From IMG/VR virus record IMGVR_UViG_3300025806_000200, positions 1 through 25,732 of that record: 25,732 bases of DNA; one strand, written 5' to 3'. The stretch is from a virus. The notes beneath the pieces were generated by a model. That model had not been told where the DNA came from. It ran no database searches and was given only the letters and a program-made list of their open reading frames with translations. Of this stretch, positions 12,301-20,480 are shown one piece after another. Both the position numbers and the translations under genes were made by a program. Position 1 is the first letter of the stretch. Every line of letters begins with the position of its first letter.

Positions 12301-13215
12301 ATTTAGGTCAGTAACTATGTCGCTTGTTGCTAAAGTATTTAAATCAGAAACAATATCAGAAGTAGCTAAAATATTTATATCGCTAACTATATCTGAAGTA
12401 GCTAAAGTATTTAAATCAGAAATAACATCTGAAGTAGCTAACAAAGCCATGTCAGCAACAACTTCACTTGTCCCAAGTAAATTCATATTACCAACAACTT
12501 CGCTCGTTCCTAGCAAAGCCATATCTGCTCTAACATCAGAGGGAGCAAGAAGCGCAATATTAGATGCTGCACCTGCAACTGCTGTTACATTGCCAGCAAT
12601 ACCAGCAACCGTTGTTACATTACTAGCTATACCAGCAACGGTTGTAACATTAGCTGCTATACCTGCTGTTGTATTAATATTAGCTGTAATTGCAGAAAGA
12701 GAGTTAACATTAGCTATAGTAGGGCCAACTTCTGCTGCACCAGTGCTAGCATTAAAGCCTAAAACAGTACCTTTTCTTACTGCAACAAGAGGTAATTCCA
12801 TACTTACTGCTGTATCGGAATCTGCTAAGTGTAATGCTCGATCAATCGTATCGTCATTGTCAGCTTGAATAGCAACAAATCTATCTAGCTCAGTGTTAAG
12901 AGTATCTATGGCAAATGAACCTGATACTGGAAAGTCTGTTGTTCTCGATAAAGCAATGCTTCTTGTAATAACAACAGTGCTTCCACCACTTGCACCAGTT
13001 ACACTATTACCAGATGTAGTATTTATAGTGCCAGTAGAACCATTACCACCTGATATTGTGTAGTGTGTTGTTAATGTTTTTTTAGTACCATCTACATAAA
13101 AGTTAAGATCAGCTTCGGCAAAGAACTCAAATGGCACAGTAAATGCTGTCTGAGTTGCACCTTCATTTACCGTATATGATATACGCGGTGTATTGTCTGA
13201 TAAACTAATAGTCAT
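9391..13215 (-). CDS. Long tail fibre: T7-type N-terminus, YadA-like repeats, S74 chaperone
   Basis: 1274 residues, the host-recognition fibre. Residues 1-140 match the T7 gp17-type tail attachment domain (ISYTVNEGATQTAFTVPFEF near the start). Residues 178-220 are 10-residue repeats (VTTVAGIASN), and 222-334 are about nine 12-residue repeats (LLATSDIVSDLN type) that likely form a trimeric stalk. Residues about 660-1105 carry many GxNNTAVG / TTGTQNTFIGAxAGDA units like the left-handed head of YadA adhesins. Residues 1149-1274 are a peptidase_S74 intramolecular chaperone (SDERVKKDI, with predicted self-cleavage before S1152; HGFIAQEV later). The AAAGAGG site precedes ATG. The C-terminal 126 residues are expected to be released after trimer folding. 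Confidence 0.9.
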   Translation of the reverse strand: MTISLSDNTPRISYTVNEGATQTAFTVPFEFFAEADLNFYVDGTKKTLTTHYTISGGNGSTGTINTTSGNSVTGASGGSTVVITRSIALSRTTDFPVSGSFAIDTLNTELDRFVAIQADNDDTIDRALHLADSDTAVSMELPLVAVRKGTVLGFNASTGAAEVGPTIANVNSLSAITANINTTAGIAANVTTVAGIASNVTTVAGIAGNVTAVAGAASNIALLAPSDVRADMALLGTSEVVGNMNLLGTSEVVADMALLATSDVISDLNTLATSDIVSDINILATSDIVSDLNTLATSDIVTDLNLLATSAIVEDLSLLATSSVIADMASLAGSGANPNVSSLGLPDSGKITFGASGDLEIFHDPSGSPASFIKDTGAGPLAICGSAVGLFSSNVTEYMLNATENGAVDIYYNGAKKLATTNTGIDVTGTVTSTGTSVFASLDISGDIDVDGTANLDVVDIDGALTQDGGAVFNEASADVDFRVESNGNANMLFVDGGNDAVVIGHSNANDGSVSSAFALQEIGTTYNSSSIGLARFSADVNAASTVFHKSRSGTIGGDTVVQNNDELGRIRFFGNDGTDFAEGARITAIVNGTPGSGDMPTELVFSTSADGAESPTQSLHIDSSGNIIIASTGGTLQTNTSGTSNFRAGVNAGANIASGGNYNVVVGDEAGNDITTGDNNVAVGYAALASEDAHGNNTAIGWSTLKNLNAGADGNNTAVGYNSGRAMSTGVNNTLIGASAGDAITTGTSNVAVGESALGANTTASRNIAIGSGALENNTTGADNIGVGHDALNDVTEGDHNIAIGSYSGDSITTGADNTMMGYLAGAAVTTGTQNTFIGAAAGDAVTTGGQNTALGNDALGVLTVGSDNVAIGKNAVEADTKGSRSVGIGRNALGTQNFTTATNVYNTAVGYNAGLSVTTGTQNVLIGAGAGDALTNADDNTVVGSFALSADTLGDRSVAIGVAALAAQNFTSATNTYNTAVGWNAGLSVTTAVQNTLIGGLAGDAITTGSWNAIVGYNAGGALTTGQNNTALGVAALASCTTAASNVAIGVETGDAITTGASNVLVGLAAGGATVDGNSNTFIGHTTGANNQTGSGNVIVGNGADCAATDGSYANGFGNGISAVAGYTTIGESGSDIRAAHGNTTWSTVSDERVKKDITDATAGLSFINDLRPRTFKYKNKGDLPLDFKGYEEGSTDVYKNAKTNHGFIAQEVKATIDAHSEIADGFTMWDELPTGQQEVGETALIPVLTKAVQELSTKLDAALARIATLEG
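9901..11238 (-). repeat. YadA-head-like coding repeats in the tail fibre
   Basis: Fibre residues 660-1105 consist of degenerate 14-20 residue units with the core N.A.G..A (examples NNVAVGYAAL, QNTFIGAAAG, DNTMMGYLAG). The units differ at many positions, so this is a protein-level repeat array rather than a fresh DNA tandem repeat. In bacterial trimeric autotransporters such units form a beta-roll head that binds surfaces. Confidence 0.85.
12214..12552 (-). repeat. 12-residue (36-nt) repeats in the fibre stalk
   Basis: Fibre residues 222-334 hold nine clear copies of a 12-residue unit (consensus LLATSDIVSDLN) plus a degenerate tenth. The central copies (residues about 258-306) are nearly identical at the protein level. 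The period and the Leu/Val/Ile spacing suit a trimeric stalk. Such arrays can change copy number by recombination. Confidence 0.85.
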
Positions 13216-13269
13216 ATTTAACCTCTTTTTTCTGCCTTATATCGCAAGCTTTTTCTATGCAACGCACAA

Positions 13270-16200
13270 TTAAAACCAATCTTCAAAGTTATTTGTAAAT
13301 TCATTTACTGAACCTTTTACAAACCAAAGCCGCATAAAAGGTAAAGTTCTTATTAAATTTTTAGCTCCTTCGGAAAAATCTCCTGCTATCATATCTTTAA
13401 GAGCTTCAAGATAATCATACCCAATGCTTGGCCCTGCACCACCTAATCCTATCGTAGCACCATAAGCATCATCAGATGGAAACTTAGGCTGTATTAAACC
13501 GCCAGTTATATTTTTACCACTAAGAGCAAGTCCTGTATGTAGTGATTGATAAAACATATCGGAATACAAAGCAGCAATACCACTTTGATCAAACCCTCTA
13601 GCAAACCAATCCCTCCAAGTCATTTCATCAAACGCCCAATCTGGAGTTTTAATTTGCACTGCCATCATGCCAAGTCCAAGAGACATTGCTAAACCAACAG
13701 TTCTGTTTTTCATTTGCCCTTGAGCAGCAGACATTGTTATTTTATTTACAGCACCTAGAGCGTAACTATAAAACTGAAATGGCAAACCAAGCAAACCGCT
13801 TTCTATTCTAGCGTATCCTTTAACTACTCTATGTTCTGGCATACCAAATTTACTTGCAACGCTCATAGGAATATAAGCAACGCCATCTACTATAATAGGT
13901 TTATCAGCAGGTGTACCCATAATAACAGTGTTTAGTATACCGCTCTGTAATGCAGTTCTAAATGTTGTTAATGTTTCATCATCTACTTTTGGCGATGTTT
14001 CCCATTTTAAAGTATTAGGTAATATTAACCCATTAGCTGTTACTTCGTGTGGCGTTGCAGCTATTTTAGCTGCCATTCTTTCATCTATATTGTATCGAGC
14101 TAAATAAGATTTTTCTAATTTAGTTGCTTTTTTGTTAATTAATTTTTTAGACATATCAATTAAAGAATGTCCACGAATAACAGAATCTAGTGTTTTTGCT
14201 AAATGTGTTATTGGTGCTAAACCATTAGCAAGATAAAAAGTATTTTTAATTTTATCATATTTAGTAGAGGCATTAACATCATTAGTAATATCTTCTACCA
14301 TTCTAAAATGTGAATTACCTTGAATTAACTCGATAGCCTCACCAACAAGTTTAGCTTCATTACCTTTTAATGTAACTTTGTTGTCAGATAATAAAGCTTG
14401 CAGCCCTTTAATTATATCTTGCCAATCATGTTCCATCATAATTTTAGCAAAATCTGGTATAGCTGATATACCTGCGCTACCTAAGTAATTAAGCTGTGCT
14501 GCTTCTTTTAAATAAAAAGCAACTTGATTATCCCAAGCGTCAGGACTTCTTTCTAATGTAGAGCCAACAACTCTTTGATGCATATGGTAATAATCTTTTC
14601 TCCAAGCTAAAACTTCCTTTTCTGTTTTGCCTGCTGCGTACATTTCTTCTGTAACATCATCCATTACATCTTCAATGTTTTTTCCATTATACATTTTAGC
14701 AAACTCATATTTACCTGCTACTTTATGAGTATAGCCTTTCATAACAGCTATTGGATCTTGCACAATATAATCCCAAACTAATTGATTAGGAATATCTAGC
14801 TCTCTGTGTTTAAAATGTTTTGATTTACCTGCACCTACATTAGGCACATCTTCTGCATCTGCTATATTTAATATATTATCAACAGTCTTTTTTACTCTAT
14901 CAGCAATAGCATCTGGACTATCACTTAAATTAGTTTGATTCCATTTATTATTTTTATCTTTAGACCAAATAACAGGGTTATCTTTATACCATTTAAATAT
15001 AATTTTTTCAAATTCTTCTCTATTTTTCTTAATATAATTTTTATCCCAGTATCTAGGTAAAAAAGATTTTTCTCCTAATGGAGTTACCTCTCCTGCTGTT
15101 TGCAAAGAAAGAGTGTTTTCAGATATTTCATTCTGCTTTCTTAATATTTTGTCTTCAAAAAATTTTGTTCTATATCTAGCAGCATTAGGATTTCTTTTTT
15201 TAAAATCTTCTAAAGCATTTTTTAATCTTTGTAATTCAAGTTCAGAATCTTTAATTATTTTTTTAATATTTGTTTGGTTTCCTATTTGACCAGTAGCTTT
15301 TAATCTTATTTCCCATTTAGTAAAAAATTTATCTAATTCTTTGATTGCGTTTTTTTCTGAAGGTGTAATACCCTCTTCTCCAAATGTTCTTTTTCTATTT
15401 GCTTCAATTAAAAAATCATTAAATGTTTGCCTTGCGTTTGGTTTCCCAGCAAAATTCTCTGCTCTTACTGCTAATTCAGATGTATTAACTCCAAGAAAAG
15501 TTTTGGCTTCAGTATCAATTTGATCTCCCCATTCTTTTAATGTTCTTTGGTATACTTGTACCCATTCTCCATTCTTAATTACTGCTCTTTGATAAATAGA
15601 AGGAGCTAATGTCATACCTAATTTGTGCAAATTTAATAAAACACCGCTATCGCTTGCCATTTCTAGCATAGTTCTTTTTGCATAATCTATATTATCTGCG
15701 CCAAGAACTCTTTTTAAAGGTGTACTAATTAAATTACCTATCCAACCACCAGAAGCAATAGCATATTTATCAGTAGAAGCTGTATTTTTAACTTCTAAAT
15801 GCCTTACTCCAAGCTCATTATCTATACCAGATAATCTTTTTGTTTGATAAGTTTTTGATTTTTGTAATTTAGTTGTGTCAAGTTTATCAGTCCCCATTTT
15901 AACATTAATATCGTCTACTTTTTTAGCAATTTTTTCTCGTTCAACTCTTAAATCTTCTGTTGTTTTATTTTGGAATTTGTTCCTTGCAGATTTTAATTGA
16001 GCTTGAGATAAAGTATTATTACCCATCATCAAATTTATATTATCTAAATCAGCTTGTTCGTTTTGCGCTTTTTGGGCATTAGAAACCATTCGATTAAAAG
16101 CATTATTTTTAGTTATAGCAGGAACAGAAATTGCACTTGTTAACAATCCACCAGTAACAGCAGCAAACCCAATATTAAGAGCAGACTCACTTACAGTAGC

Positions 16201-16680
16201 TAATGGATCAACTGGATAACGAATAGCTTCTAACCCTGTTTGCAATCCTCCAACTCCAATAGCACCTCTAGCAAAAGTTTTACCTACAGTAAGAGCTGGG
16301 CCGCCTAAAGGTATTGTAACTAAATTAATTGGATCAAAAATAGCTGCTCCTATCTGTGACCAAAAACTAGAGTTTTCTAAAATTTCTCTGCGTTTAGTAT
16401 TTTCGTCAATACCTCTTTTTAAAGACTTCATATGATCTGCGTTTTTTGCATAAAGCAAAGAAGAGCCGTATTGCTCATAACCTTTTAAATCATCTTTAGG
16501 AGAATACCCTAAGTCAACACTATCATCTCTAAAATTTTGTGTATTTTTTATCCACTCAATTAATGGATCATATGTATACCCAAGAGATGCGCCAACTGTA
16601 GACCAAAAAGGAACATTAGGATCAGATAATTCTTCACCTAAATTTAACTGATTTCTATATGGCGTTAACTTATAAACCAT
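13270..16680 (-). CDS. Large internal virion (ejection) protein, T7 gp16-like position
   Basis: 1136 residues. Residues about 107-190 are hydrophobic and Gly/Ala-rich (SFWSQIGAAIFDPINLVTIP, IGVGGLQTGL, IGFAAVTGGLLTSAISV), suiting membrane insertion during ejection. A long charged coiled-coil region follows (about 195-560). FLPRYWDK occurs mid-protein (about 543). The C-terminus (GLPFQFYSYALGAVNK, then a Met/Gly-rich helix and WRDWFARGFDQSGIAALYSD) resembles the end of large podovirus ejection proteins. Unlike T7 gp16, no lytic transglycosylase motif is seen at the N-terminus. Its place after the other internal proteins and before the fibre matches T7 order. Confidence 0.8.
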   Translation of the reverse strand: MVYKLTPYRNQLNLGEELSDPNVPFWSTVGASLGYTYDPLIEWIKNTQNFRDDSVDLGYSPKDDLKGYEQYGSSLLYAKNADHMKSLKRGIDENTKRREILENSSFWSQIGAAIFDPINLVTIPLGGPALTVGKTFARGAIGVGGLQTGLEAIRYPVDPLATVSESALNIGFAAVTGGLLTSAISVPAITKNNAFNRMVSNAQKAQNEQADLDNINLMMGNNTLSQAQLKSARNKFQNKTTEDLRVEREKIAKKVDDINVKMGTDKLDTTKLQKSKTYQTKRLSGIDNELGVRHLEVKNTASTDKYAIASGGWIGNLISTPLKRVLGADNIDYAKRTMLEMASDSGVLLNLHKLGMTLAPSIYQRAVIKNGEWVQVYQRTLKEWGDQIDTEAKTFLGVNTSELAVRAENFAGKPNARQTFNDFLIEANRKRTFGEEGITPSEKNAIKELDKFFTKWEIRLKATGQIGNQTNIKKIIKDSELELQRLKNALEDFKKRNPNAARYRTKFFEDKILRKQNEISENTLSLQTAGEVTPLGEKSFLPRYWDKNYIKKNREEFEKIIFKWYKDNPVIWSKDKNNKWNQTNLSDSPDAIADRVKKTVDNILNIADAEDVPNVGAGKSKHFKHRELDIPNQLVWDYIVQDPIAVMKGYTHKVAGKYEFAKMYNGKNIEDVMDDVTEEMYAAGKTEKEVLAWRKDYYHMHQRVVGSTLERSPDAWDNQVAFYLKEAAQLNYLGSAGISAIPDFAKIMMEHDWQDIIKGLQALLSDNKVTLKGNEAKLVGEAIELIQGNSHFRMVEDITNDVNASTKYDKIKNTFYLANGLAPITHLAKTLDSVIRGHSLIDMSKKLINKKATKLEKSYLARYNIDERMAAKIAATPHEVTANGLILPNTLKWETSPKVDDETLTTFRTALQSGILNTVIMGTPADKPIIVDGVAYIPMSVASKFGMPEHRVVKGYARIESGLLGLPFQFYSYALGAVNKITMSAAQGQMKNRTVGLAMSLGLGMMAVQIKTPDWAFDEMTWRDWFARGFDQSGIAALYSDMFYQSLHTGLALSGKNITGGLIQPKFPSDDAYGATIGLGGAGPSIGYDYLEALKDMIAGDFSEGAKNLIRTLPFMRLWFVKGSVNEFTNNFEDWF

Positions 16681-16699
16681 TTAATTTTAAATTCCTATA

Positions 16700-19600
16700 T
16701 TAATACATTGGCATAAATGCACGCGGATAAGCTCGAATTAAAGGTTCAGCAGATGTATTTGAAGAAATAGATGTTTTTATACCAGAAACATTTCCTGCTA
16801 AACTTTCTCTATATTTTATTGAATCTTCTAATTCTTCTAAAGTATAACCAGATTCTTTATTTGCTTTATTAGTTAAATATTTAACAAGATAATCATCTCT
16901 ATTACTAAACGCTAAATGATCTCCATCAGCAGTTCTAACTGGTTCTAATCCTCCATCTTCTCTTCGTACATAAGCTGCATGAATTACTAATTGATCAGAA
17001 CTTGGGATAGGTACTAATACAACTCTTTTAGCCTCACCTTTTGCTATTTCTCTATTATAAAATGTCATAGCTACTTTTATAGGGTCAAAGCCTTTTTTTA
17101 TAGCTTCATTAATACTAGAATTAAAATCAGTTAAAAGTGTTTGAGAAGTAACACCAATTCCAAAAGCAGCAAAAGGCTCGAAAAAATTAGCAATTTTACC
17201 AACAAAATTTTGATCTTTTTCAAAAATTAAATGAGGATTAATTTTACTTAATTCTTGCTGAACATGGCTTATAAATTCTTGTGATAATCCTGGAACCCTT
17301 CCATAAGTAGAAGCAATAGAATTTCTTGATCTATTTACATTTTGATTACCTGCATCAAGAACTAAACCCTCAGTATCTTTATATATTTTTTTATATCTTT
17401 CTTCTATTTTATCTTTTATTTTATCTAATTTCATTCCACCTAAATGCAAATATTTTACATACGGAATAAAATCGGCTATTGCTTGACCGTCTTTTTTTAA
17501 ATCATCGTTAATTGATTGAACAAAATCTTTTACATCTTTATATTCATTTTCTTTTAAATCAACACTAAATTTTTTGTTAAAATCTGCTGAGTTAATTTCA
17601 TCCGCTCTTAAAATAAACTCTAATGCTTTTTCATTTCCTTCTGCAATAGAAAGCGCAATTGCTGTTTCAAAAATATTATTTGTATCTGCATCTAATACAT
17701 CTTCTAATAAATCGTGTGTAATTGATTCATCAGGATTTAATCTATTTTTTAATGTATTTACTAACCCAACAACACCTGCTGCTTCTTCTGGAGAAACAAC
17801 CCCTCTTGCTACTTGATTAAAATATGCGTTTACTTCTGTAGGAATAGCTTTAAGTTCCATAGATTTAATTAAACCTGCAAACAATTTAGGATTATCTTGC
17901 ATTAAATTAGGATTGCTTAAATTTTCTGCTAAAGTTAATTTTGCACTTGTATCTTGAATATCAATAGCAAATGGCTCTCCAGACTTTAAAGGCAAATGAG
18001 GATCTATAAACATAGATTGTACCATTTCCTGATCTACTTTGCTATTTGTACTACCCCCACTAATTATCCTTTTTTTATTTCTTTCAAAAGTATTTCGTTG
18101 ACCTTCTGCTGTTTCAAATTGACTTAATCGACTATTAATACTTCTAATAGAAGATTCTAATTCTGATTTTAAAATACCTCTACTTTGTATATCTTCTAGT
18201 ATTTCTTTTACTTTAGGCATACTATCTAAAGCAGTGCTATCATCTTCTTGCAAATATCTTAGTGCAGCATTTGTTTCAGCAGTATTTTGAAAACGTATTT
18301 GGCCTAAAGCTTCTTTAGAAATAGTTAATGTTAACCTTCTTATTAAAGCATTAGCACGTTCAAAATCCATTTTTGAATACATTCCATCAGGATTATTTAA
18401 TTCATTAATTAAAGAATTATAAAGCCTTTCATTTTCTTCATAGCTATTTAAAGATAATGTTTCTCTTAATTCGTTTTCTTGTGTAAGAGCAGCTTGCGTG
18501 TGATTTTTTATTTTTTGTATATTTTCTGTTGCATATTGTCTTGCTAAATCACTAAACAAACCATCAAAACCAACAGTTTTTATTTTATTTCTGTTAATAA
18601 AATCTACTGTAACTTTTCCTTTAGAAGAAAGTTTTGCTATAAATCTTGGCTCTCCTTTTAAAGCTAATTTTATTTCATTTATACTTATATCTTCTGTAAT
18701 TGCTAAATCAAATATAGCCTGTTTTAAAACAGTATTTTTTATTGTTTCTTTTTGTTCTTGTATTAATCCTATTTCTTTAATTATATTTGGATCATCATTA
18801 GCCATATTTGCTTGAATTAATGTTTTAGCCTGATCATCTAATTTTTTTAATTCAGTTTCAATTTTTCCATTTTTAGTTAAATCTACTGTTCTATTAAAAA
18901 ATGATTGTTCTATTTCATTTTCTTTAGCAATTTGTTGTGATCCAAATTCGTAAACATTTAATATCATTTGCGTTTCTTGTTTAGCTTGAGATTCCGCATT
19001 TAATATTTGGATATTTTTTCCTATATCGTTTCCAATATTACTAAGAATAGCTCTGTCACCACTAGTTGTTGCTATTAATTGTGTAAGTATTTTTCTTGCA
19101 TCTTGATACTTATCATTATTTAAAGCGTTATAATCACCAGTAGTTAAGGCAACAGAAAGAGCATTTCTTTGATCGTCACCGCCAACTAATGGAATAATAG
19201 TATTGTCTCTAAGCATTTCTTGCGCCTGATAAAGGCCAAGAGTTGCTAGAAATTTATCTTCAAATTTTTCTGCGCTACCTACTGGTAAAATATTAGCGGC
19301 CTCAGCATCTTCTATTTCAGCAATTAATTCATCAGCTTGTGTTCCTACAAAATTTAAAGCTAAGTCTTTGTTAAAATTTACAAAGTTATTATAAAATTCT
19401 TCATTTAAAAAAGTATCAATTTTATTTTCAATATTTAAAGCAAGCTCTTGATTATTTTTTTCTATTGCATTTGCTTGAATATTTAATTCGGTAGCTCTTG
19501 TTATTGCTACTCCACCAACTTTAACAGTCTCTTTCCATTTGCCTTGAGCGTTTGCGTGCATATCAGCAACATACCTAGACATTTCTTCTCGAAACAATTC

Positions 19601-19975
19601 TGGTTCAAACTTATATTTTAATTGAAGTTCTTGAGCTTTTATTTTTAACTCATTTTCTATAGAAGCTCCAAATCTTTTTTCTACAACGCGCTTATAAGCA
19701 TCTCTAGCAATTATACCTCCACTAAACATTTTAGGATCTAATGCTCTTGGCTTGCCAGTTTCAGCATCAAACGCAATTATTTCTGATTGCTCAACAGCCA
19801 TAGCTGCATCAAGACCAGATTGCTCTGCTTGTTTAGCACCTTCTTTTAAAGCTATTTCATTCAACCTGCCAGCAGTATTGGCAACAGCTTCCCACATTTG
19901 AGTTTCACCAGTCTCAAATCTAGTTACTCCTATTGGTTGATTTATATAGGATCTTTTTTGTTTAGTTACTGCCAT
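16700..19975 (-). CDS. Internal virion protein, T7 gp15-like position
   Basis: 1091 residues, mostly charged helix with coiled-coil segments and no signal peptide or membrane span. The N-terminus (NQPIGVTRFETGETQMWEAVANTAGRLNEIALKEG) is of the type seen in podovirus inner-core proteins. Internal stretches are rich in Asn, Ile, Lys and Glu. In T7, gp14, gp15 and gp16 form the inner core and the trans-envelope tunnel. The assignment rests on order and size rather than on a motif. It starts 1 nt after the gp14-like stop and is followed by 19 nt before the next gene. Confidence 0.75.
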   Translation of the reverse strand: MAVTKQKRSYINQPIGVTRFETGETQMWEAVANTAGRLNEIALKEGAKQAEQSGLDAAMAVEQSEIIAFDAETGKPRALDPKMFSGGIIARDAYKRVVEKRFGASIENELKIKAQELQLKYKFEPELFREEMSRYVADMHANAQGKWKETVKVGGVAITRATELNIQANAIEKNNQELALNIENKIDTFLNEEFYNNFVNFNKDLALNFVGTQADELIAEIEDAEAANILPVGSAEKFEDKFLATLGLYQAQEMLRDNTIIPLVGGDDQRNALSVALTTGDYNALNNDKYQDARKILTQLIATTSGDRAILSNIGNDIGKNIQILNAESQAKQETQMILNVYEFGSQQIAKENEIEQSFFNRTVDLTKNGKIETELKKLDDQAKTLIQANMANDDPNIIKEIGLIQEQKETIKNTVLKQAIFDLAITEDISINEIKLALKGEPRFIAKLSSKGKVTVDFINRNKIKTVGFDGLFSDLARQYATENIQKIKNHTQAALTQENELRETLSLNSYEENERLYNSLINELNNPDGMYSKMDFERANALIRRLTLTISKEALGQIRFQNTAETNAALRYLQEDDSTALDSMPKVKEILEDIQSRGILKSELESSIRSINSRLSQFETAEGQRNTFERNKKRIISGGSTNSKVDQEMVQSMFIDPHLPLKSGEPFAIDIQDTSAKLTLAENLSNPNLMQDNPKLFAGLIKSMELKAIPTEVNAYFNQVARGVVSPEEAAGVVGLVNTLKNRLNPDESITHDLLEDVLDADTNNIFETAIALSIAEGNEKALEFILRADEINSADFNKKFSVDLKENEYKDVKDFVQSINDDLKKDGQAIADFIPYVKYLHLGGMKLDKIKDKIEERYKKIYKDTEGLVLDAGNQNVNRSRNSIASTYGRVPGLSQEFISHVQQELSKINPHLIFEKDQNFVGKIANFFEPFAAFGIGVTSQTLLTDFNSSINEAIKKGFDPIKVAMTFYNREIAKGEAKRVVLVPIPSSDQLVIHAAYVRREDGGLEPVRTADGDHLAFSNRDDYLVKYLTNKANKESGYTLEELEDSIKYRESLAGNVSGIKTSISSNTSAEPLIRAYPRAFMPMY

Positions 19976-19976
19976 A

Positions 19977-20480
19977 TTAATATACCTTGCCAGTTGGATA
20001 ACTTATTGGCGCTGGAGTAGAAGCAGGCCATATATTTGCCATATTATAAATACCAGTAAGAGCAGTCCCCATCATATTAGCATACCCCGCACTTAAAGCG
20101 TTAGCACCTCTTTCTCTCGCTAATCCAGCTTGTACAGTTCTTGTTCTTGATTGATAATCAGCTTGTAAAGCTATAGCATTTAAATCCTCACCAACAGTAA
20201 CGGCATTAGCTTCTTGGAAAGCTTGTATTGATGCACTATCTACATCAACACCACTTGCAGAAAACACAGCTAAATTAGATTTTTCAGCAGAAATGTATTC
20301 AGCTACACGCGCATTTTGGTTTTGCATAGCTTGTACTTTACCCATTTCTCTATCAATTTCTATTTGCTTTGCCTGCCTATCTTGAGCTTTTTTTTGAGCT
20401 TGCGCTTGTTTTTGTTGTGCATCCATTTGAATTAATGTACCTGCACCACTTGCAATCATAGGTAAAACTTGCCAACACAT
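19977..20480 (-). CDS. Internal virion protein, T7 gp14-like
   Basis: 167 residues with an N-terminal hydrophobic stretch (VLPMIASGAGTLI), then a Gln/Ala/Lys coiled coil (about 19-60), the conserved-looking SGVDVDSASIQAFQEAN and Ala/Gly-rich helices (about 125-152). This matches the small ejection protein gp14 of T7-like phages, which in T7 sits in the outer membrane on infection. The ATG overlaps the stop of the nozzle gene (TAATG). Confidence 0.8.
   Translation of the reverse strand: MCWQVLPMIASGAGTLIQMDAQQKQAQAQKKAQDRQAKQIEIDREMGKVQAMQNQNARVAEYISAEKSNLAVFSASGVDVDSASIQAFQEANAVTVGEDLNAIALQADYQSRTRTVQAGLARERGANALSAGYANMMGTALTGIYNMANIWPASTPAPISYPTGKVY

Noticed and set aside
12233-12868. Plus-strand ORF of 211 residues opposite the fibre stalk repeats
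   Set aside because: Its repeats simply mirror the 36-nt repeats of the fibre gene; no ribosome site or independent pattern.
13236-13262. TTGCAT/TATAAG promoter-like pair on the minus strand before the tail fibre
   Set aside because: The spacer is 15 nt and only partial matches are present; not strong enough to list as a promoter.
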